From Todiramphus chloris collaris (lineage: Eukaryota; Chordata; Aves; Coraciiformes; Alcedinidae): a stretch of 64,000 nt of DNA. The position numbers and the translations under genes were made by a program. Of the stretch, positions 47,909 through 61,440 are shown one piece after another (within the stretch, counting starts at the first letter, position 1; each line of letters opens with the position of its first letter). A model generated the notes under the pieces. It saw only the letters and a list, made by a program, of their open reading frames with translations, did no database searches and was not told the DNA's origin. The stretch covers positions 8,213,568 through 8,277,567 of the forward strand of contig JANVCC010000049.1 in assembly GCA_025345505.1 (NCBI GenBank), read 5' to 3'.

Positions 47909-50623
47909 CTATTCAGTGAGACCCAATGGAGGAAGCAAAACAGCAACCCAATACTGGGTGATTAATTTACTGTGTCTGACAATTTAGTGCAACTTTTTTT
48001 TACCCGGATTCATCGATCACCACAGAAAAAAATCTTTATGATCTCCCATTCCTTCAAGCTTCTGCCCTAGCTCTTGGTGCTGACCTGGTTTGCAGCCAGC
48101 ACAGAAGACAGAGTGTGGCGTGAGTTCGAAGCGTGACCCTCGGTGAGGACACGCCATGCCGGGTTCATCTGCACGCAAATTTGCATTGGCTTGAGGACAC
48201 TGATGCAACTTCCTGCACAGACACGGCTGTGGTGGCTTGAAGCAGACTTTTTCTTTTTGTGGCTTACTTAAACCCCATTCCCAGACAATTTAAATTTGTC
48301 ATATTCTAGCTTAGAGTAAGATCCGCTGGTGCTCATACAAGGTTTTTCCCACCTTAGAGGCATCTGTAGTTTAATCAGCGCAATTCCATGTGTGTCCTTA
48401 GATCCATATGACACGCAAAAAGTTGCACTGAACCTAAATTACATTTCTGTGGGTAGATGCTGATTTTTATTATTATTTTGTCGAATAATTCTGTTGACAC
48501 ATTTTTGCCAGAAATTGCATAGAAGGCAAGGAGTTCTGGTGCTGTAAATGGTCAGTGGAAATACCAAGGACTATTATCCTCATTTTCATTATTAAAACCA
48601 TAATCCCATAATGATAGAAAGGAACACTGTGGGAATAAATTGGTTTACATGGGAGTACGTTTGCAGAAATTTTTTGTTCACAGCATGCACAGGCCTGACA
48701 AACACATCTCCCCATTTGCATCTGTCCCCCGAGGGGCACTTACAGAGCCCTTAATGAAATTAAAAATAGCCAAATGGGCATCAGTTGGTTGTCTATTTCT
48801 GAAGGGGAAGCAATTCTGGGTTGCTTGATGTTCCTGGCCTATAGAAAGCAAATAATGCCCTGGTTGGCATGGATGCTGGCTCATGTCATCGCACTGCTGG
48901 CATTTCAGGCTCATATCAAGATTAGCACAGGATAAATACTGGAAAAATGTAATCACTAATTATTATGCAATGAAAATGAAAATGCCAAACTTTGCACAGA
49001 ACTTTATTCACAACAAATTATACAACCGGCTGTAATCAAGGTCATTTCAATCAGAAAGCATTTTCTATTGAAATCCATAACAATATTCAGGCCCCATTCA
49101 TTGCCCAACAGTGAGAAAGCCACAATTGCTCATGTGTGTCTGGATGCCTTGGGGTGGTGGGGCCGGGCCCTGCAAGGATGCACCCACCAGAGCCCTCTTG
49201 CCTGACGAGGAGCCACCAAGGAAACCAGCACAGCCTGCACATCTCTGCCTTTTTATCTTGAATGTCAGACCCAAGCATGAGTCACACACTTCCAAAATTG
49301 CCTTTCCCTCCCGCCGGCGTCAGCTCAGTCCCTTTCCTCCGTGGCAGCTCCAGGCAGATGTGTGCTTTGCTCTGCAGCTTGTGTGTTAAGCCAAGGAGTT
49401 CTCAGAACAGAGAAGTCCTCAGGTCACTCTTACTTCATGGGCCATGGTGTCGCCTGCACCCACCCCCCAGGGACTAGTCACTAGGCATCGGCGCCGGCGC
49501 AAGCTGGACCCTGCCTGGCTCTGAGCTGCTGGAGCTCGCCTGGTCTCTGGGAAATCTGGCTGGGGCTCAAGCTTTTGCAACAGAGGTTTATCCATGCTGT
49601 TGCCTGAGCTGGAGAGAGTGGCAGGGTTTCTGAAGGGACACCCTGCAACAAGCGCAGGAAAGATGCTGGCAAAGGGTCACAAACAGGGAGGGGGATGCTC
49701 TGAAACCCATCACTCGGCACATGGAGGACTGCAAGACTTGATTTTGTAGTTAAGGATCAGGCTGAGACCCCCAGAGACTCAAGCTCAGTCACTGTGAGCC
49801 TCCAAGCAGAGCTCTGCATCTCTGCACTCGCATTTCCCATCCTCACAATGGGACAATAACCCTCCCTCGGTGCCCAGCTGCCAGCGGGATGGTCCCCCAC
49901 AGCAGCTGCAACACGGACCCACTGCCCTGAAAGGCAGCTGAAAATGTTAAAAATGCTGGCTATGCTTTCCTAAATAAATGCTGAAGCTTTGCTAGACAAG
50001 ACCTAGCAGTTCTCCCCACAGCAGAACCAGAAGTAACTCTGCAAACTCCCCGACCCGATTTAATTCCTTTTCTGGAGTGACTAACACCTCTATTATTCCC
50101 ATCTGACCTCTGCAGACATCCTGCCACACAATTGTGTTAAACTCTGCAGCCAGAAAGATAACCAGACCTAAAATTAAACCATCCAGCACATTTTTAATAT
50201 TAGCACAGGCAAGGAGTGAATTCCTCCCGGGTGAAATTCACCTCTTCTAAAGCAAGCAAAACCAGCCCTCAGAACCGTACCACCAGCAGGGACATACTGG
50301 AAAGTATTTGTCTTTTTACTTTGCGAGGCTCTGCAGTAGTAGCCTGTTGTGATTGACTCAGCCCCAGCAGAGACTCTTTGGTGCAGGGACCTGACCTGCT
50401 GCTGCTGCAGGACACAGGGTGCTGAAGGTCTCAGCACAGACATTGCGTGGCAAACGCAGCTGGAGAGTTACTCAGTGAAGACAGGCAGGCTGCAGGCACT
50501 AAATGTGAGAGCAGATAGGGCCTGTGTGAATAATCTGGTGTAAACTAGAGCCTCCTGGTGTCTTTGGCTCTGGGAGAAAAAGTGCAACAAGGAAGGCGGC
50601 AACAAGCTGCAGCAGGGATACGG

Positions 50624-50972
50624 AATCATAGAATAGAATCATAAAATGGTTTGGGATGGAAGAGACCTCAAGGATCATCTAGTTCCATTCCCCTGCCATG
50701 GACTGTCACACCTCCCACTAGACCAGGCTGCTCAAAGCCCCATCCACCCTAGCCTTGAACACTTCCAGGGAGGGGGTATCCACAACTTCTCTGGGATATC
50801 TGCTCCTGTGTCTCACAGCAAAGAATTTCTTCCTATTATCTAATCTAAATCTACCCTCTTCCAGTTGAAAACCATTACCCTTCATCCTACCATTACACTC
50901 TGGGATAGAGTCTCTGCCAGCTTTCCTGTAGGCCCCCTGTATGTATTGGAAGGCCACTCTAAAGTCTCACTG
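50624..50972 (-). mobile_element. CR1 LINE 3'-end fragment, sense on -
   Basis: It opens with AATCATAGAATAGAATCATA and TGGTTTGGGATGGAAGAGACC, then CCCTGCCATGG and CACTAGACCAGGCTGCTCAA, which is a close match to the CR1 consensus as I know it. The minus-strand frame gives KGNGFQLEEGRFRLDNRKKF, the RT C-terminus. It is about 350 bp, 5'-truncated. Confidence 0.93.
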
Positions 50973-53900
50973 GCTCCTTTGGCTATAACTGGATGGTTGC
51001 TCTGTTTACATTCGAATACAGTTTCCCATAAATAATACTCCCCCCCTGGACTTTGCCACAGTGTCTTTTTCACAGTGAACTCCAAAAGCAGGTTGAGCTC
51101 AGAGGTGTGGAAAGCTTCTTTGCACAGCTCTCAGAGAGCCTGGCACTCTGGGGTGCAGCACAGACCCGCTGCCCGGCCCCAGGGGCACACACGTGATGGG
51201 CAGGAGGGGGTTGCTCACCCCAGCAGCGTTCACAGGAGGAGCATTCAGTCTGGGGGGGCAGGAAATCTGAAATGAAAAGCAACCTGAAAAGCCTGCAACA
51301 TTGCTGCACAGCTTGTGTATTACCAAGAGCTGCAGAGTGCCAGCACAGACTGGGTGCTGGGCATGGGGGGGGGGGGCTGCTGCTGGAGGGGGGGGGTTGC
51401 TGGAGTGGGGGCTGCTGCTGGAGCGATGGAAGACGCCTGAGACGCCCGGGGCTTTCCCTGCAGATCCCGCCCGCGTTCGCTGGCCCCGGGGAGCCCCGCA
51501 GCTCTGGGCTGGGGCTGCGGTGTCTCGCCCACAGGCCAGAGCAGCCGTGGGGTCCGCACTGGATCAGCGCACACCAGCGCACACCAGCGCACACCAGCAC
51601 ACACCAGTGCAGCCAGAGCCCTGGTCCCGCAGCTCGCAGGTGGGATTTTTGCACTCTTGTGCTCCCTCTGCTGGTCCCCAGCCCGGCACGGCCGGACCGC
51701 TCCCGCATCGCTCCCGCACCCGCACCGCTCCCGCACCACTCCCGCTCCTGCACTGCACCGGCACCGGCAGCGCTCCCTCACCACACCGGCACTGCTCTGG
51801 CACCACTCTAGAACTGCCTAGCCCTTGGGCCAGCCCTGGTCCCCAGAGCAGGTCTCGGAGCCAGCCTGCAGCCCCCAAGTCCCTGGTGCCAGCCGGGCAG
51901 GGGGGTGCTGCTGGGACTGCACGAGTCGGGGCACTGCAGGGTCCAGAGAGGATCCACGCAGCCGGAGACATAGCAGGAAAACCTCCCCACCCCGCCTCCC
52001 CAAATTACAACTTTACAAATGTCGTGGGGAGTGATAGTACAAGACATGGTTATGAGGAATATTACATAGACTGGACGGGTACTGGCAGGGATCACTTTAC
52101 TGAATAAGGTCACGCACGGACACAGAGAGGACACCGTGGATTTGTCAAACCATTGGTCACAAACACACCGTGCAGCTTTTTGCACTTTTTTTACTACAGT
52201 TCGTGTAAGCTGTGCAACAGGCCACCAAGGTCAGAGGTGACCTGCCTCGCTCTGCCATTGCAGGGGCACAGCTGCCACCAACATGCCACCAGCGGAGAAG
52301 TAGGACCTCAGTCCAGAGCAACCAGTGGCCGACGGCTCAGTGGCCACCAGCCGCTGTCCTGCCAAAGGGGATGGGGAAGCACCAAATCGGGCCAGGACAT
52401 TGCAGTGCAAGGTCTGGTTTGCAGGCTGTGCTCCGTGATCACACGCGGTTCTCCTGCATTTTCTTTCTTGGCAATACTTGCCAGCTTTATTAGAAAGCTG
52501 GTTGTTGTTTCAAGGCTGCTTTCTAGCGGTTATTGCCAACTGGGGACGGAGGTGGGGGAGCTGCATTCTGCACGGCATAAATGGCAGCTGCCAAGACACC
52601 TTCTCCAAGGCCCCATAAAAGGCCAGTTATGGCTCCGGCTGCCTCATCTCCGCCAGACATCTCGGAGGGTGACCTGGTGCAGGAGGCTGCTGCACAATCA
52701 GCCCTCCCAGCTCAAAGCCCTGTGTCCTCATCCTCATCCCTCTCCATTCAGCAATGTCCAGCTGCCCCACTCACTGCCGTGGTTCAGCCATGCTCCTGTT
52801 GCTCCTTGGACTTGGAGAGGAGTTGCTGATTAGCAAAGGAAGTGAAATAGCTGCCCCAAGCGAGCTGAAACCCTCACTGTGCCTCAGGAGCAGCCCAGCA
52901 CGATGGGGAACTTCAAGGCAGGGGAGAAGGAAGAGGACAAAAATTGAACAACAACAACAACAAAAAAGAATGCTGCTATCCTTTCCACACAGCCTCCTCC
53001 TCCCCAGAGCTGCCACTGCACCCTGGGGAAGCCACAGCGACCCACTGTACATTGCTGACTGTGGAGGCTGTGCTGGGCACACGCTGCACCCCGGCCTCTG
53101 CAGCCACCACCTCAAAACCTCGCAGCTCTATGCAGGGTCCAAGCCCTGGGGGCAACAACCAGCCCGGCAGCTCCCGATGGTGCACACTGGTGTTTGGGGG
53201 CTGCAGAGGCAGTGTTTCAGAGCTGTTTTCCAGAGCAAACAATAAATCTTTAAAAGAAGTGTGGGGTTCTCTGAAAGTTGCTGAATTCAATGGCTGAGCC
53301 CTGCAACAAAGCCTCTTCCTGAGAGCAGTGGCTCCCTGCCCACCGCCCTCCCCAGAGGGACGGCAGAGGCGGCAGAGAGGAGGTGAGCTTAGGCTCAAGT
53401 TTGTAAACTGTGGCTGTTGGAGAAAACAAAACCTGTCCAGAAGTTTCGGTATGCGCCAGTGCCTTCTGCTGTTGCAGCTGGTCCCCAGGGGTGACCAGCA
53501 CCAGGAGCTGCTGCATTTCCTTGGCCCCAAGTGGGGTACGCTACTCCAAGTCCCCTCAGAGGGAGGTGCCAGCACTTCTGTGGTAAGTGCTGAGTGATGG
53601 CCCACAGACATTTCATCTCATGCAGAGCTCACAGTTGGTTTCTGCACATCACAGGGCTATTCCCAGCTAACCACCACCCCACACAACAAGTTCTTCTTAA
53701 GTATCCTCCTCTGCCTTGGCAGTACTGGAAGAGGACAGCCACCCATGAGTGCAGGCATCCACTCCTGATTCCCAAGCCATGCTGATAAAAGGAACCAGTT
53801 TCTTCTGTATTTTGCCTGTGAGGCGGTGAAACTCCACATCTGGCTGACTGCTGTGAAGCCATAGTAGGCTGGACAGGCACAGCTGGTGACCCATACCACA

Positions 53901-54771
53901 GGGCATTCTCCAGGGAAGGCCACGTCATCAACCCTTTTGCTTTGCATAACTCATTAGAAGAAATATTTTGTGGAGAAAAATTCCTCAGCTTTCAAAACTG
54001 AGCCCTCTGCTTTCTGGGAGCCTTTTTGTGGATGCAAATAAACGGTTAAACACATGTAAGCTGTCTCCTGTGTGAACTTGGTATCATCGACAGCTGATAT
54101 CATTTCAGTGCACGAAACCACAAAGTTAAGTAAGTGAAAGTGTAGAAGAGCTAGGGCTTGGGTGGTGAAACCTTCCCCACCAGAGGCTGATAAAATGAAC
54201 AGTAAAAGTTTTTCCATGGTTGAGAATAGCCCTGTTATCTCTCAGGGAGGCAGCAAACCTTCCTCTCCAAGAGGAGGTGAGTCAGTAGTGCCAGGCCAGA
54301 CAGCCTAGGCACACATGTGCTCAGGGGGAAACGCTGCAATATATTGCCATATACTGCGAGACACAAATAAACTCCATTACTGTTGTTAATTCTGCAGCAA
54401 AATTATTTTTCCAAATCTTCGCCAAACCAGATGTGGAAATATTTAGCTACCTCTGCACTCCTCCAGCCCTGAGCCTGAACAAAGTGTTTTGAAGCAGATG
54501 AGAAGTAGGGGGAGGAGGAAACCGTGACTGGATTCAGTGAAACTCATGGATTTCCCAATTCATGCTATCATTTACTGACATCATGAAAGTAATTTGGGCT
54601 TTTTCTTGTGTCTCTTTACAGTTAGGTATCTTCCCCAAGAGGCTGAAATTTCTCTTTCTTTCAAACAAAATTGGATGTCTTTCCTGTAAGGAGTACAGAA
54701 ATGTAGATCCCATTCCCAGAAGCAAGATTCAGAAATAATATTTTTTTATTAAAAGATTTTATTAGATGTAG
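50973..54771. other. Intergenic stretch with a CpG-rich repeat cluster
   Basis: Apart from the low-complexity cluster at 51.36-51.80 kb I recognise nothing. Long open frames on both strands (for example 51301-52107 on + and 51070-51753 on -) arise from stop-poor GC repeats and have no domain. Confidence 0.45.
51360..51800. repeat. GC-rich low-complexity and minisatellite cluster with many CpGs
   Basis: The cluster has poly-G runs with CTGCTGGAG units (51366-51425), CAGCGCACAC decamers in tandem (about 51565-51612) and a degenerate CCGCACCGCTC array (51700-51795). CpG density is high between the arrays (51440-51560). It might be an orphan CpG island. The repeats create long spurious open frames. 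Confidence 0.75.
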
Positions 54772-54890
54772 CCATAGAATCATAGAATCACAGAACGGTA
54801 GGGGTTGGAAGGGACCTCTGGAGATCATTGAGTTCGACCCCCCTGCCAGAGCAGGATCACCCAGGGCAGCCCACACTGGAACCTCCAGGT
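54772..54890 (-). mobile_element. Short CR1 LINE 3' end, sense on -
   Basis: CATAGAATCATAGAATCACAGAA octamers are followed by GTAGGGGTTGGAAGGGACCT and a CR1-type tail. It is about 120 bp, a heavily truncated insertion. Confidence 0.88.
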
Positions 54891-57800
54891 GAGTTCGGTG
54901 CAAAAGACTAAATTGGCCAGCTCACCATCACCGCTCCCCAGTCACGTATCAGACTGGAAAACAAAAAGGAGGTTGCCTTGCTTCCCTCTTCAGGTTCACT
55001 CCATGGGTTACACAGACCTGCTCCTCTGTGGGTTTCCATGCCTCCTGCCTCCTTGGCACGGTCCTGTGAAGCCGAGATGTTCAGGACCACACGATGCACG
55101 TGTCTGCCCAGGTGATGGGCTTGCCAGGAAGGGCTGAGCCAGGCAGAGCAAACCTTGGATGAGGAGCTGGCCACCCTGGGGATGTGTGATTTGCAGAGGG
55201 TATGAAGCTATCCGAGAAGCAAATTGCCAAGGTGGTCATGCAAGGCTGTTACAGGTTGGGTGACAGGCGAAATTCAGTGTGGGCAAGAGGGAGCCACGCT
55301 GACAGGAGGAGCAGCCCCAGCACATTTGCCCCTGCCCAGGGCCAGGCGTTTGCGCAGCAGGAGGGAGTGGGGAGCACTCTCCTCCCGGCAGAGCTCCGAG
55401 CATCCCCCACGCTCTGGCTGGGGCAGGGTGCCAAGCTGCACCATCCCTGACCGTGCAGGCAGGGAAGGTGCATCAGCAGCCGCCTCCCAGGGAGCCATTG
55501 CCTGCCCTGCTGCCACGGCTCTCCCACTGCCCTCCCGGAGTGCGAATGGGGCACAGCAGTGGGAGCTGACCCATGAGACACCCACCTTTGTGCCTTGCCC
55601 ACCGCCCGCCCAGATGACAAACCAGCCTCTAAACACAGAGATCTCCCTCCTGCAAACCATCGTGGTAGCAGTCCCATAGCCAATGGGAAAACGGCCTCAT
55701 TTTTGAAGAGATAGATTTTCATTCTCCAAGCAGAACTATCCCTGCTCCCTCTGTTAAAAGGCAGAAATTATTCCTCCCAGTTTTCAGCATCCACTGAAGC
55801 AAATAATGTTGGATGAACTCAGACCCTGTACACTCTTTCTAAATGGTGCAGCTCACAAGGTGGGTGGGGACTCTGCCGTAAGCAGTGCTTAGATGTAGGT
55901 GTGCATCTCTGCAGGCAGCTCTGCCCTGCCCCATGACACTGGTTGTGTCCCCCCCACTGGCATCATTTAAAAACAGACCCATTCCCAGCAGGACCGGCTT
56001 TGAGGCTGGTGTGGGGCCCGATCCTGCACCCCATCCTGAGGGCAGCCCAGAGTTGCTGCCCGCGCCTGCACGCTCTTCCCCGTTCCCCATGACAGCGATG
56101 TCTTATCACACCCATTTGACTTGACATTTCACAGAGGAGAAAATGAATGAAAGATGAGCCCTGAGAGCAGTGAGAAGCACTAATTTAGGAAAAGTACTAA
56201 TTAAACATGTTCTGGGTGGTCTCGTTTTGGCATTCTGCCTTTTGGGTTAGACTGGTTTTGCTGCTGCCTCCCTCTCTCCCACGTTTTCTCTCTCTCGTCT
56301 TTCCCAGCACATCTGCACCTCCAGCCACCCCCGCAGGGGATTCCCGCAGTGCCTGGCACTGGTGCCTGGGGGTCGCAAAGCCCCACCGGCTGCCCCTTGC
56401 TCGGGCACAGAGACAGAGTTCACCTTCATTCCCCAGGCTGCCTTGCATCCTTCCCCTGTGTGCAGAGCTCCGTCCACCTGCAGCCTCACATGGGTCAGAG
56501 GTACAGATCACAGAGGCATCGCAAGCCCCAGGAGTGACTGCAGCTTTCAAGAGACAGATGTCCGGGATGATGTTAAGCATATATATACACATATATAGCC
56601 TACTTCTTTCTCTATGAATAATGCTACAGTTTGCAGTTTTGCTGGAAAGCATAAATCTATTGTTAGATTTCCCTGGAATTGGGCCAGATGTGGCAGGTAA
56701 GTGTCTGGTCTTCTGTCCCACATGGCACTATTTTAAGTGAATTTGCAAAGCAGCACGTACTACAATCACTCTCCATGACGCATGCAGGTTTTTGCCTCAT
56801 ACACAGGAAACATCTCATCCTTTCACCTAGGATAACATGAGAAATACAATGTGAAGCCTGTTTTGCCATTGCTTCTGCACCGTGCTTTGCTGAATTAATT
56901 CCTGGTGCAAGCCTGCAGTTTTGTACAGGAAGTCAGATCATGTGTGGCTTTAAATTGCAGATTGACCTCTGAAGCCTCCCTGCAAGCTGGAGGCACCATG
57001 AGACAGAAAGCTCTGGAAGAAGGGAAGATGCGAACAAAGTGTCTCCCCAAGAGCTCTGTTAGCATTAACGTTAGGTTATGAGCAATGATGCTTCATCCTC
57101 CTCCTCGGAGTGGAAAACACTCTGTTGTACAGTAGGTGTAACTCAGTGTACTGAGAAATTCAGAGTAAGAAGCATGTTTAAAGGTATATTGTGTCCTGGC
57201 CATCTAGAAACCTAATTAATGTTTATCCCCAGGAGCAACACTTGTCTTCCTGTTAAAACTCTAATAGGCCAACTGGCTCATGGTCAACCTGCCTACTCAG
57301 TACCATGATTCCCTCTCCCCAGCAGAACACAGCGCAAGACACTGGGATCAGGTGTTTCAGCACAGAGAAGCTATCCCTGCTTAAAGCTCCCTTACTAGAA
57401 AGGAACACTTCTCTTCAAAAAAAGAGTGTCTCCCAAAGAAACCAGGACAGGGCTTTTCAGAAGCAGTGATGACAGCTGGGTTCCTCAAAAGCCCCTTGAG
57501 TTAAACTTGCCCCACATGAGGGTCCAAGAGCCGCCAAAGCAAGTGGCCATAGGCTGGAGGGACAAAGATCTAGTGTGTGACCCTTCAATTAAGTCTTTCC
57601 ACTCCTTCCCAGGGTGAGAAACCAGGGACACGCCAGCAGACAGAGTGCTTGGGATCGACCTGCCAGGCTCCCTCCAGCATTTGGACCCTCACTCCTGCCC
57701 TTGGCAAGCCCAGCCTTAATTTTGAAAACAAACCTCTGCAAGGGACCTCAAGACCTGCTGGAAGTGCAGTGATCATAGTCCCAACACCCAGCACTGGAAC

Positions 57801-60800
57801 AAGCTGCCTACAGACAGCAAGAGGCAAGGTGCTCACAAAAATCACAGCAAGAGGCTTAAAACTCAGCTGTGAGGTCACAGTGCCAGGATGCAGGCAGGGG
57901 CAGCTCAGCAGCCTTCCTGGCTCCCTCCTGGTGCTCCTGGGCTGGACAGGAACCTGCTTGCTCTGGAAACGGTGCTGGATCTCCAGAGAGCACATGCCCA
58001 GGAGCAGTTCATGGGGTGACCAGTGGCTCAGAGAAACCTGTTTTCCTACTAGCTTGTAGGATGTGAGCTATCAGAGATGCATAGCTTCACTGCTTGGGTT
58101 TTCTTTTCACCCATTCTAGGAGCTAGCCTTTAGGAATCAATATGTCTTCCAGGTAAAAAAAAAAACAGAAGCCAGACTGTCTTTCCTAGGACGAGGACCA
58201 AGGCATGTAAAGACAACCACTAACCTACCATTTCACAGACTCCTCACGTGTCTAAGTGACATCTCCTGGGCCTATTGCATTGAATTGTACAAAGTAACTC
58301 TTGGAGGGTACAATTTAACACTACATGTCATACGGCAGAGGACCGTGGATGGTCAAGGAGTGCAATACAAAAAATATTCAGCTGGAAATAGCAATTTTCC
58401 TACTGTAATCAGCATAACAAGGACTTTTGCAAATGTCTGATGTTGGAACTCGTTTGTATTGCAAATGATCCTGTCTAGTCTACAGCTCTGTATTAAATAA
58501 CACATTATCCTATCAGGACATTCTGCTTTGCCAAGAGTATTTGCACAGTATTTATACACACATGCCCACAGTACTGCATTTCTGACAGAATAACCTAATA
58601 ATGACAAATTGCATGTTTGGTAACTCAAGTCAGAAAAAGTTTTAAACCTGCTGGCTTGGGGAAGTTAGACGAGCTTGTTTAGATGTAGAAAAATTGCAAC
58701 AGCAGACAAAGTCATCGTACGCCGCTTGAATAAACACTGATCTTCAGAACTGTTAACAGCTTTGCACTCAGAAGCTGGAAAGCTGCTATAATAGATATTT
58801 TCTCAAAGCCATTTCAGCTGCCTGAGACCGAGGAGCTTTGCTTTCAAGATACGAGAAGTTTTTCACTCACAAGTAAGTCCATCTTCTGATGACTGCACTT
58901 GCTTGAGGACGAAGCCAGAGGACATCTCCATGGCCAATGCGCTGGTAGTTGCTGTGTGGAGAGCAGCACTTCTCAGTGAGAGAAAACAAAGTGGAAAGTG
59001 CTCCAGCATTTTTTAGAGTGACCTTGATGTGCGACTCCCCTCCTGCCCCTTTTGAGTTCTGCTTTTTGTATCCTGTCTCCATCCCTTCTCGTGCTTCATC
59101 AAAACCTCCGCAGCAGCTTCAGGTTGTGTCTTGCACGGCAGCATCTACTCCCCTACCCTCCTTTCCGTGGTTGCTGGATTTGATGCATCCACAGGGAGAG
59201 CACACACTCCAGCCAGGCTCTCAAACCTAAAAGGGCTGGGAATATCCAAGGAAACTGGTCTGGGATGACCCAGAGCCCTGCACAGACCCAGGTCGCAACA
59301 GCAATGTTAAGGGTTTGCCTAGGACAGGCTGGAGTATCTCACTCTTCCCCGCCCTGAATTTAGTTGGAATATTTTACAGGCAATTTTCTATTGACATGTC
59401 AGCCACACTATCAACCCACCCCCTCCCCTGCACATAATCAAAATATTTTGATAACCGAAAAATGTCAGGCAATACAGCAAATTTTGCAGTAAATAAATAG
59501 AGCAAATAACTGCAAAGACAAGGAGGGGAGGAGTGGGGAGCTGGTGTCTCTGCAGAAGGTTTCCATCCCTGAAGAACAAAAAAATCCTTTAAAATCGCTG
59601 GTTCGAGAAAACTAGTTATCTCCTACAAAAATACCTCCCCTCTAGTGGAAAAGGAGACTGGTGGTCAGAGTTCTCACGCTGCTGGTTCACACCTCCACCT
59701 TGGAAGGCTTGCGCTCCCCCCGAGAGCACGGCACAGCCCCACGGCACAACCCCGCCTTGGCCCAAGCCGCTCTTTGCAGCAGACAAGTAGCAATTAGATG
59801 AATGGCCTGGCAAAGGAGCCCTCAGCGAGATACTAAACACATACCAAATATGTGTGACAAATCGCAATGACAAGGTTGCGCTGGCAGGCTGGATGGCGGG
59901 TAACGAAATCCCTGTCCAGACAGTGCTACGCTCTGGGCACTCTTTGAGCCAAGAGAAGGCAAGAGGTACTGCCAAAAACCCGGCGGCACGGCCACCACAC
60001 CCATTTTCCACACTGTGACGAGTGGCCGAGGCCACTACAAACGCTGACGGTGCCTGAAAAGCCGAGGCTGGGACAGCCACACCACGCACAAAGCCGGAGG
60101 GAATTGCAAAATGCCAGGGCTGCTGCACAAGGTCACATGAAGGAGACCCACAAAGAAACCGAGCACAAAACCAACTCTTTGGACTGGTTGGAAGGGACCA
60201 AAACATTGGAGGAAGAGTCAGTGCAGAAGCCAGAGCGTGATAAGGACAATTTACTGCAGCACGTGGGGTAATGCAGTAAATCAAAGGCCCAGCTCCCCAC
60301 TCTGTGCATGAAGAACCGCAAGGTGCCGCGGCCATGGGGACACACGCCTGCTCCCCACCAGTGCTGTGGGCACCCTGGGCTGCCCACCCCCCCTCCCTGT
60401 GCCCTGCACAGCCCCTGCAGACACAGGGACCCCTTTGCCCATGCCAAGCACCAGAGGCAGGATGCAGTTCAGGGCCTGGCCAGACACTCATTCAGAAGCA
60501 GCCACAGTTTATTAGCCCGGTAGCTGTGGAAAGTTTCCAGGCTGGGCAGGACGCTGCGGCAGAGAGCCAGGGGGGAGTGGGGTCTGCACAAGGCTGTCGC
60601 TGCAACAGGAAAGCAATGGCAGCGTGGGCAGCACAGTTCTCAGACCCCAGGGGCTGCTCGTGAGGAGGCATCTCTCTTCGGCCATTTGTCTCCTCTGGTT
60701 CTGCGCTGTCCCACCAACAGCGCTCCTCAAAAGGCACATAACCTCCAAGGTTTTGGCCCTATTCCCCTTCCACTCACAGACAGCAAGGTCAAGCCTGGCA

Positions 60801-61440
60801 TTTGGGCTGGGGCTGGACAAACAAAATTAGTCTCTTCAAGAATGTTTCTTGCCTTTGCCACCAGCCTGCAGCACAGAAGGAATGGCCACAGCTCGTCCTC
60901 TCTGCGAGGAACAGAAGCATTTCGGCAGGCCATGTTTAATATGTGTGGTGCAGGGATGTTTATTTTTTTAGCCGGTTCCATAGCTGCCACCTCTGCAAAG
61001 CCATCACATCTGGACTATCTGACAAGCCCCAGCCTGGCTGGGTGTCTGCATCCTGCAGGCAAGGGAAAGCCAGCCGGTCCTGGCACCGCTTGCCACCTTT
61101 GCTAGAGCAAAACTGCAACGCATGGAGAGCTGCTGGGGAGCAGCACCCAGACAGGGCCCGGGCAGGTGTGCCCGGGGAAAAGCAGCAAAAGGCTTCAGCG
61201 GGGTATTCTGGGCTTTCTGCTTTCAGGCTGAGCGATCTGCAGGGCACACCTCTGCTTGAAGAAGGCGGCCGTAAAGCATCCATCTGCAAAAATACCCCAG
61301 CAAACACAATCCCTCGCCCTCCCCCCCGGTCCCTGCGAGCAGCATTCATTCCTTGCTCTCGCTGTAGATCCGGCACGCCGAGTCCTTTCTCCCCAAGAGT
61401 ATTCTCCCTTTACAAAGCAAGATCATAAAGCAGTGACATA
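54891..61440. other. Intergenic stretch, no gene recognised
   Basis: No exon or repeat family is identified. A purine-poor/AT alternating patch (ATATATACACATATATA) lies near 56579-56596. Open frames, including a 291-codon one on the minus strand at 59616-60491, lack domains or splice context. Confidence 0.4.

Larger units (their letters stand above)
34761..50623. other. Gene-free stretch of about 16 kb, GC-moderate, with several tandem repeats
   Basis: I find no recognisable exon. Open frames are frequent because the region is GC-rich and CTG/CAG-rich, but none carries a domain or family motif. Tandem repeats are at 39461, 41691 and 47840. The AT-rich block at 48,900-49,080 has homeodomain-type ATTA motifs and could be regulatory. 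Confidence 0.45.

Noticed and set aside
51301-52107. 268-codon open frame on +
   Set aside because: It is built from repeat arrays, has no domain or family motif, and an overlapping long frame exists on the opposite strand.
59616-60491. 291-codon open frame on -
   Set aside because: No domain, no signal of splicing or promoter, and overlapping frames on both strands suggest chance in GC-rich DNA.
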